Translations under genes and position numbers: made by a program
The notes under the pieces: model-generated
Database searches by the model: none
Told to the model about the DNA's origin: nothing
The model's input: the letters and a program-made list of their open reading frames with translations, nothing else
NCBI GenBank assembly: GCA_033980235.1
Contig: CM067072.1
Location: 19,905,047-19,969,046, forward strand
Direction: 5' to 3'
From: Diadema setosum
Taxonomy: Eukaryota; Echinodermata; Echinoidea; Diadematoida; Diadematidae
Length of the DNA stretch: 64,000 bases
In this document: positions 60,601-64,000 of the stretch, piece after piece
Position numbering within the stretch: the first letter of the stretch is position 1
Layout of the letters: every line of letters starts with the position of its first letter

Positions 60601-61493
60601 TCATTCATTCATGATGGAATTTAAATACACTCCCCCCCCCCCCCAAAAAAAAAAAAAAAAAAAAAAGAAGAGGTGATAGTTAGACTAACTCAAGATATGC
60701 CATGAATGTCTTGTTTTAGGAGTGAGGAAACACAGATGCATAACATTTTTTTTTTTAATGTTAGTTGAAGTTTGCCATATGAAAGTTCATCTTAGGAATT
60801 AGTTCTGTGTGCTGTAGTAGAACCGATTTCATTATTATTGCCTACTTCACCAGAATGTATGATGTCTATACACAATCATGCCTATAAAACTGTCAAACAG
60901 ATAAACAGGTAAACTGAACGTTTATTACAGTTGAGGGATTTCTGACTCACCATTGATTGTCTGAGACGTTCAATCTTTTTCGCTAAGTTGGACAAACCAT
61001 ATTCGTCGGAGGAAGAAGCAGTTGAAGCGATAGAGACTTTGTCTTCGACCGAGGTCTCGCTCATTGAACAACCCGAGTCAGGACTGCGTCGAGTATTTCT
61101 GTCTTGCTCATCATCCAAGTCGATGAGGATGCCGTTTAGGCTACTTACACCGACATCGGCTTCGTAGTCCTTGTTTGACACGGAAGGAGGACCCACTGCG
61201 TCGTCTCTGATACTAGAGATGCCTCCTTCTCCCCTACAATCCTCGAGTTCAGCATCGTCTTCTTCAGACGTGCAATGTCTGTTGGAGTCATTGACTTTCA
61301 TTTTGGTCGACTCCGGTGACTGGAAAAGACAAGGATCTGAGAGAGTTGGACTGCCTGTCGTCTCATGCGGTAAAAGGAGGAATCGAATACATGGAGGCAT
61401 TGGGCCAAACTTCGCCTCAGCCTCGCCAAGCACTTCATCCATAGGTATACTCGACTCTTGGCTCAACGGTTCCATCTTGTCAACCATGACCAT
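45266..61493 (-). CDS. LURAP1/LURAP1L-like adaptor, two coding exons
   Basis: Exons 61493-60951 (181 codons) and 46129-45266 (287 codons plus TGA) join in phase 0 to 468 aa. Known role of the family (LURAP1, also LRAP35a): a cytoplasmic adaptor with a leucine-rich coiled coil that links MRCK kinase to myosin 18A in lamellar actomyosin and can activate NF-kB. Seen: the coiled-coil block LAKKIERLRQSM, then across the junction VELREQDVELARKLLTVYDY and VEETKWFLENF. This aligns with human LGDKIMALKMELAYLRAIDV. The C terminus FETHMTWLQEQDETLL aligns with human FEAHWFWEQCQDDVTFL. The long acidic Ser-rich middle is poorly conserved, and the protein is about twice the vertebrate length. The splice falls inside the coiled coil. 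Paralogue assignment between LURAP1 and LURAP1L is open. Confidence 0.8.
46130..46640. other. LURAP1-like intron, acceptor side
   Basis: AT-rich intron sequence. No other feature was recognised before the MITE at 46641. Confidence 0.5.
46641..46787. mobile_element. Near-perfect 147-bp hairpin MITE
   Basis: TIR GGGAGCTTTAGATTTTAGAC continues through GCGCGGACGTTCAAAGAG to ATCTGAGCGTGC, leaving only a short loop around 46704-46726. TA on both sides (46639-46640, 46788-46789). Tc1/mariner-type target. Confidence 0.9.
46788..46853. repeat. TA then GA microsatellite
   Basis: (TA)n followed directly by (GA)n, attached to the right end of the hairpin MITE. Confidence 0.95.
46854..47887. other. LURAP1-like intron, nothing recognised
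   Basis: It contains G- and C-runs (46885-46897, 47072-47082, 47591-47602) and no gene-like frame. Confidence 0.5.
47888..48330 (-). mobile_element. 3' end of a minus-strand LINE
   Basis: On the minus strand the segment ends GAATGAAAATAAATGAATTG followed by AATTG repeats, a microsatellite-type LINE tail. The upstream part has GT-rich 3' UTR-like sequence and no coding frame. Confidence 0.55.
48668..48815. repeat. Copy of the interspersed repeat seen near 9.6-10.1 kb
   Basis: Shared words include CTTGGGGAACTT, GGCATGGTGTCCATTTG, AATGCCTGCCAGGTTTG and TTCTCAAAAAGAAGGTAAAA. Confidence 0.55.
49038..49101. repeat. TA microsatellite
   Basis: About 30 TA units with one TG interruption, in the first copy of the local duplication. 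Confidence 0.97.
49250..49588 (+). mobile_element. 3' end of a plus-strand LINE
   Basis: It ends GTAAAATCACTTGAATTGAA with ATTGA repeats, again a microsatellite-type tail. No coding part remains. Confidence 0.5.
49589..49730 (+). repeat. Dispersed single copy of the 269-bp tRNA-like unit, truncated
   Basis: It starts inside the tRNA-like anticodon arm (ATCAGGAGGTCGTAGG) and runs through GTTCGAATCCTGC, CCATGATTTCTTTTGTCATGG, ACTAAAACACTGATCAATTC and TTTACGTCGAT to CTGTTGCAGTGA. It is more diverged than the array units and directly follows the LINE tail. Confidence 0.88.
50286..52174. other. LURAP1-like intron, nothing recognised
   Basis: No exon-like frame or mobile-element ends found. Confidence 0.5.
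52175..52480. mobile_element. Palindromic MITE, copy 2
   Basis: Same family as 39887-40201: GGCCCGAATTCACGAAGG ends, CCATGGTTTAAACCATGG near both ends, and alternating TTTCGT/ACGAAAT words in the centre. GTA flanks both ends (52172-52174, 52481-52483), so the target site is probably 3 bp. 306 bp. Confidence 0.9.
52481..57560. other. LURAP1-like intron, no gene recognised
   Basis: Mostly low-copy-looking AT-rich sequence. It holds a G run (53263-53278), an AAT cluster (55347-55364) and an A run (55557-55569). Short frames here have no family resemblance. Confidence 0.55.
57572..57655. repeat. TA and GT microsatellite
   Basis: (TA)n of about 40 bp followed by GTGTGT-rich sequence. Confidence 0.95.
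57656..60950. other. LURAP1-like intron, donor side
   Basis: No recognised exon. A plus-strand frame at 59373-59717 is noted separately. C- and A-runs lie at 60633-60666. Confidence 0.5.
59373..59717 (+). CDS. Unrecognised 114-codon ORF
   Basis: The frame encodes a mixed-composition protein (for example FSENVERLFYICKYNYDEKI and FGDLLYDANGNTVLIY) that looks less random than its neighbours. I recognise no family or motif. It lies within the LURAP1-like intron on the opposite strand and could be a decayed element fragment or chance. Confidence 0.15.
   Translation: MLLNVQAEFGRSNSSKYNLNITASPKSDMNKKLLLKYESIAFFKISKQTKEVSFFSENVERLFYICKYNYDEKIFDTETKEWRGHDSFCFGDLLYDANGNTVLIYANKICLFLL
60951..61493 (-). 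CDS. LURAP1-like coding exon 1
   Basis: The start ATG at 61493 has AAAATGG context. A second in-frame ATG two codons later is equally good. MDEVLGEAEAKFG and RFLLLP resemble the family N terminus. SPDSGCSMSETSVED and SIASTASSSDEY are Ser-rich, possible phosphorylation segments. It ends AGACAATCAATG before donor GTGAGT. Confidence 0.8.
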
Positions 61494-64000
61494 TTTCCCC
61501 CTTTTCTTTCAGCTGTCGACTAACGCATAAAATGCGGACTTTGAATAATTCCTGTAAAATTTCCGCCGACTAAGCTGGCGTGATGCATTAGAGTACGTAA
61601 GTCTGCGCCTTATCACGAGAGGTGCAAGCCACTTCCAAATCCTAAACACTGTTTAGATCTCTCTGATCGTATGACGATATTCAGATCTGGATAAAACCTG
61701 CGACCGATCAGCATTTCAATTCTACTGACGACCTATTCGGATGTCATTTCGTGGTCTAGCGCGAACTGTAAATGTACATGTTTTTCTCTACCACCTGCTC
61801 GAATGACTGAGGCAGCACCACTATTCAGTCTTTTATCTACATGACAACGCACAGAGTGCATGTCATCCACTCCGAAGCTCGACGTAAACTGCACTGCGTA
61901 TTCAAGTCAGCAATTGAGTTCGATGCTCCTGCCTATAAATCACTCTATTTGCTCAGCGTGTATGCTTTCTCGCTAATAACGTGAGATAAATGCTGATATG
62001 ACGAGGGCCGACTAATGTATATCGCTATACAGATACGGATACCGTCAGCCAGAGGGATTAAAAAACGACGGAATGCATGTTGTTAGTGCTCGACGATGCC
62101 TCAACTTCATGCACTATGCAGATTTGTAGATGTGCTTTACTCCTCGCTAGGGATCTTTCCGCCACGCACCAAAGCGGCGTGTTCAAGGTGTGCTGGCCAG
62201 TTTTCATCTCCCTTGAAGGATGAATCAGGCCTCCACGTACAGAGTTTTCCCTAAATAGAGCTTACTGACTGAATGGGCCACAATTACGTCAGATTGTGAT
62301 AACACGACAGTGCTCGGAAAAGCACGGAGCATGGGCAAAATGCATATTAAGCTCTCCGCGCGTTTGATAATGAGGCTAAGAGTAAGAATAATATATAACG
62401 TGTTTTTATTGTCGTTTTAGAAGTCTCGAAGTCTCACGGTGATTTTATTTTTGTTTTGTTCTATGCAGAGCCAATGAAGTCAGAGTCCCCTGATTATCAT
62501 TCCTTTGCATTCAAGCCATAGTCACCGAGAAATTCGCATTCTTCGATGACTTTAGCGTCTTTCCTTTTCTTCTTCTCCTTCTTCTTTTCCTACCCTCTCT
62601 CTCTCTCTCTCTCTCTCTCTTCTGTCTTTTATTTTGTATTTTTCATGCAGACCTTTTCGCACGAAATTAATTTGCCTTTCGTGTGCTTTTTCCGTTTTGT
62701 GTACTGTGTGGATATAACCATCAGAGGTGCAATCAATCATGTGGGTCGTTATGTCAACACGGTTCTTTCATTGCATTGATCACAGTGATGTTGACGATAT
62801 ATTTCCTTAGTACTCACAGAAACGATGTTTTTACGTGTCAAACCTATACCGCGGAGTTTCTTGCTAATTAAGAACACATAAAATGCCGACGTGTCGTTAT
62901 AATTAGCTGATATTGAATATGCAGTAAGCCCGGCCCTACAGCATCAACGAGTTATCAGACAATGTCCATAATGCTTGAGCACTCCCAATTGCTGTGTCTC
63001 TACTTCGTTCCCTTTTTATAGTACATTAACTGGAAACTGCGATTTCCGGTATGATGATCATCCCCAATACAGCCAGCATAGGGTCGGGTATCGTTACGTC
63101 ATTTTCCCCATGAATTGTCCACGGCACGGTTACCTATAGTTACGAAGTAAAACCACGTATTTTTGCCAGTAATCACAACAATTTACATCTGCAAAAATAG
63201 CACGCACCATACTTTACTTTAAATGCAACTCAAAATTCATTAAGCGCATTTCTGTTTTATAAGGAAGCCACAGGCCTGATGTAGTTTGGTTACTTTATGC
63301 ACTTTGTTGCATAAAAGATGGAAAATACACACTTTTCAAACTATAAAATTCGTACCCGACAGGTGAACATCAAAATAAAACATTCACATTTAGTCCAAGG
63401 ATATTAAATCACTAGTAACTTCATTATTATGTATTGATCAGTCAATATCAAAACACACTATCAGGGTTTCGTAAGCAAATTCTGGACATCATTAGCTCAT
63501 AAGCATTGGGACAATATCCCGACAACGCAACTGATAGACATTAGGACTGAAACATGCATGGTGATTGATAGTGCTAGTTCATATCAGTAACACGGTCCAC
63601 TTGATTACATTTTCTTCCGTTGTTTGCTGTCTTGCCTCAGAGTGGAACTGGAAAAAAAAAAAACCAACAACAACAAAACGATGAGTGAAAAATCAAAGGA
63701 CATTTTGTCCACTTAGTTTTCTATCAATAATTAGGTGTCATACTATGAAACAATGGAAATAAGAATCGACGTGGTCAAGTGGTAGTAAACGAAGTTTTGT
63801 GTGAAAATATCGAGGTAAAAAAAAATAAAAGAGCTACAATGCCAAGGGTAAAATTGTCACAGGCAACTAATGATATGTCCCATGCAGCTAAAACTGTGAA
63901 AGGTAGCGTAAATTTTTTGCGTGGCTAAACTACTCCACAATCCATGTCACCGTAACTATACATGTACCAGCACGAGTGAAAATTGTTGATAACTGGGAGT
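61494..64000. promoter_or_regulatory. Upstream flank of the LURAP1-like gene
   Basis: The 5' UTR and promoter of the minus-strand gene should lie here. No TATA box could be placed confidently. A TC microsatellite lies at about 62577-62622. No other gene was recognised up to the right edge. Confidence 0.3.

Overview
The window is intron-rich, AT-rich animal DNA packed with transposable elements. It looks like an invertebrate deuterostome, and echinoderm is my best guess. The reasons are two vertebrate-like genes split by long repeat-filled introns, many short inverted-repeat elements, a CR1/Jockey-type LINE, a DIRS-like retroelement, and frequent AACGTTA words. The species cannot be settled from the sequence alone.

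Region 1 (1-25.2 kb) holds most of a RAD17 gene on the minus strand. RAD17 is the checkpoint clamp loader. Ten coding exons can be joined with GT-AG sites and matching phases into 462 codons, running from the probable start codon at 20617 to an exon ending at 2832. The C-terminal exons lie off the left edge. Its introns carry a decayed DIRS-like element (about 4.8-8.5 kb) with a TTAA-flanked MITE inside it, a 400-bp TAA microsatellite, and at least eight TIR or foldback elements of different families.

Region 2 (20.8-25.1 kb) is the most unusual part. A 269-bp unit, each copy carrying a cloverleaf-capable 72-nt tRNA-like sequence with A box, B box and a downstream T6 run, is repeated about ten times in one orientation and then about six times in the other. 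The result is a giant palindrome. A perfect 13-bp direct repeat flanks the whole array. It lies immediately upstream of the first RAD17 coding exon and separates it from a candidate NRF1-type promoter.

Region 3 (25.2-45.2 kb) is mostly intergenic. It contains a Harbinger-like MITE, a local A-B duplication, and a LINE with a single uninterrupted 1031-codon endonuclease/reverse-transcriptase ORF (29316-32411). It also has a palindromic element and two copies of a TIR family flanked by TATA.

Region 4 (45.2-61.5 kb) is a two-coding-exon gene on the minus strand (exons 60951-61493 and 45266-46129, joined in phase 0). It encodes a 468-aa LURAP1/LURAP1L-like adaptor. Its 14.8-kb intron holds LINE 3' ends, a fragment of the same tRNA-like repeat, a second copy of the palindromic element and a local duplication. 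The sequence from 61.5 to 64 kb is its upstream flank.
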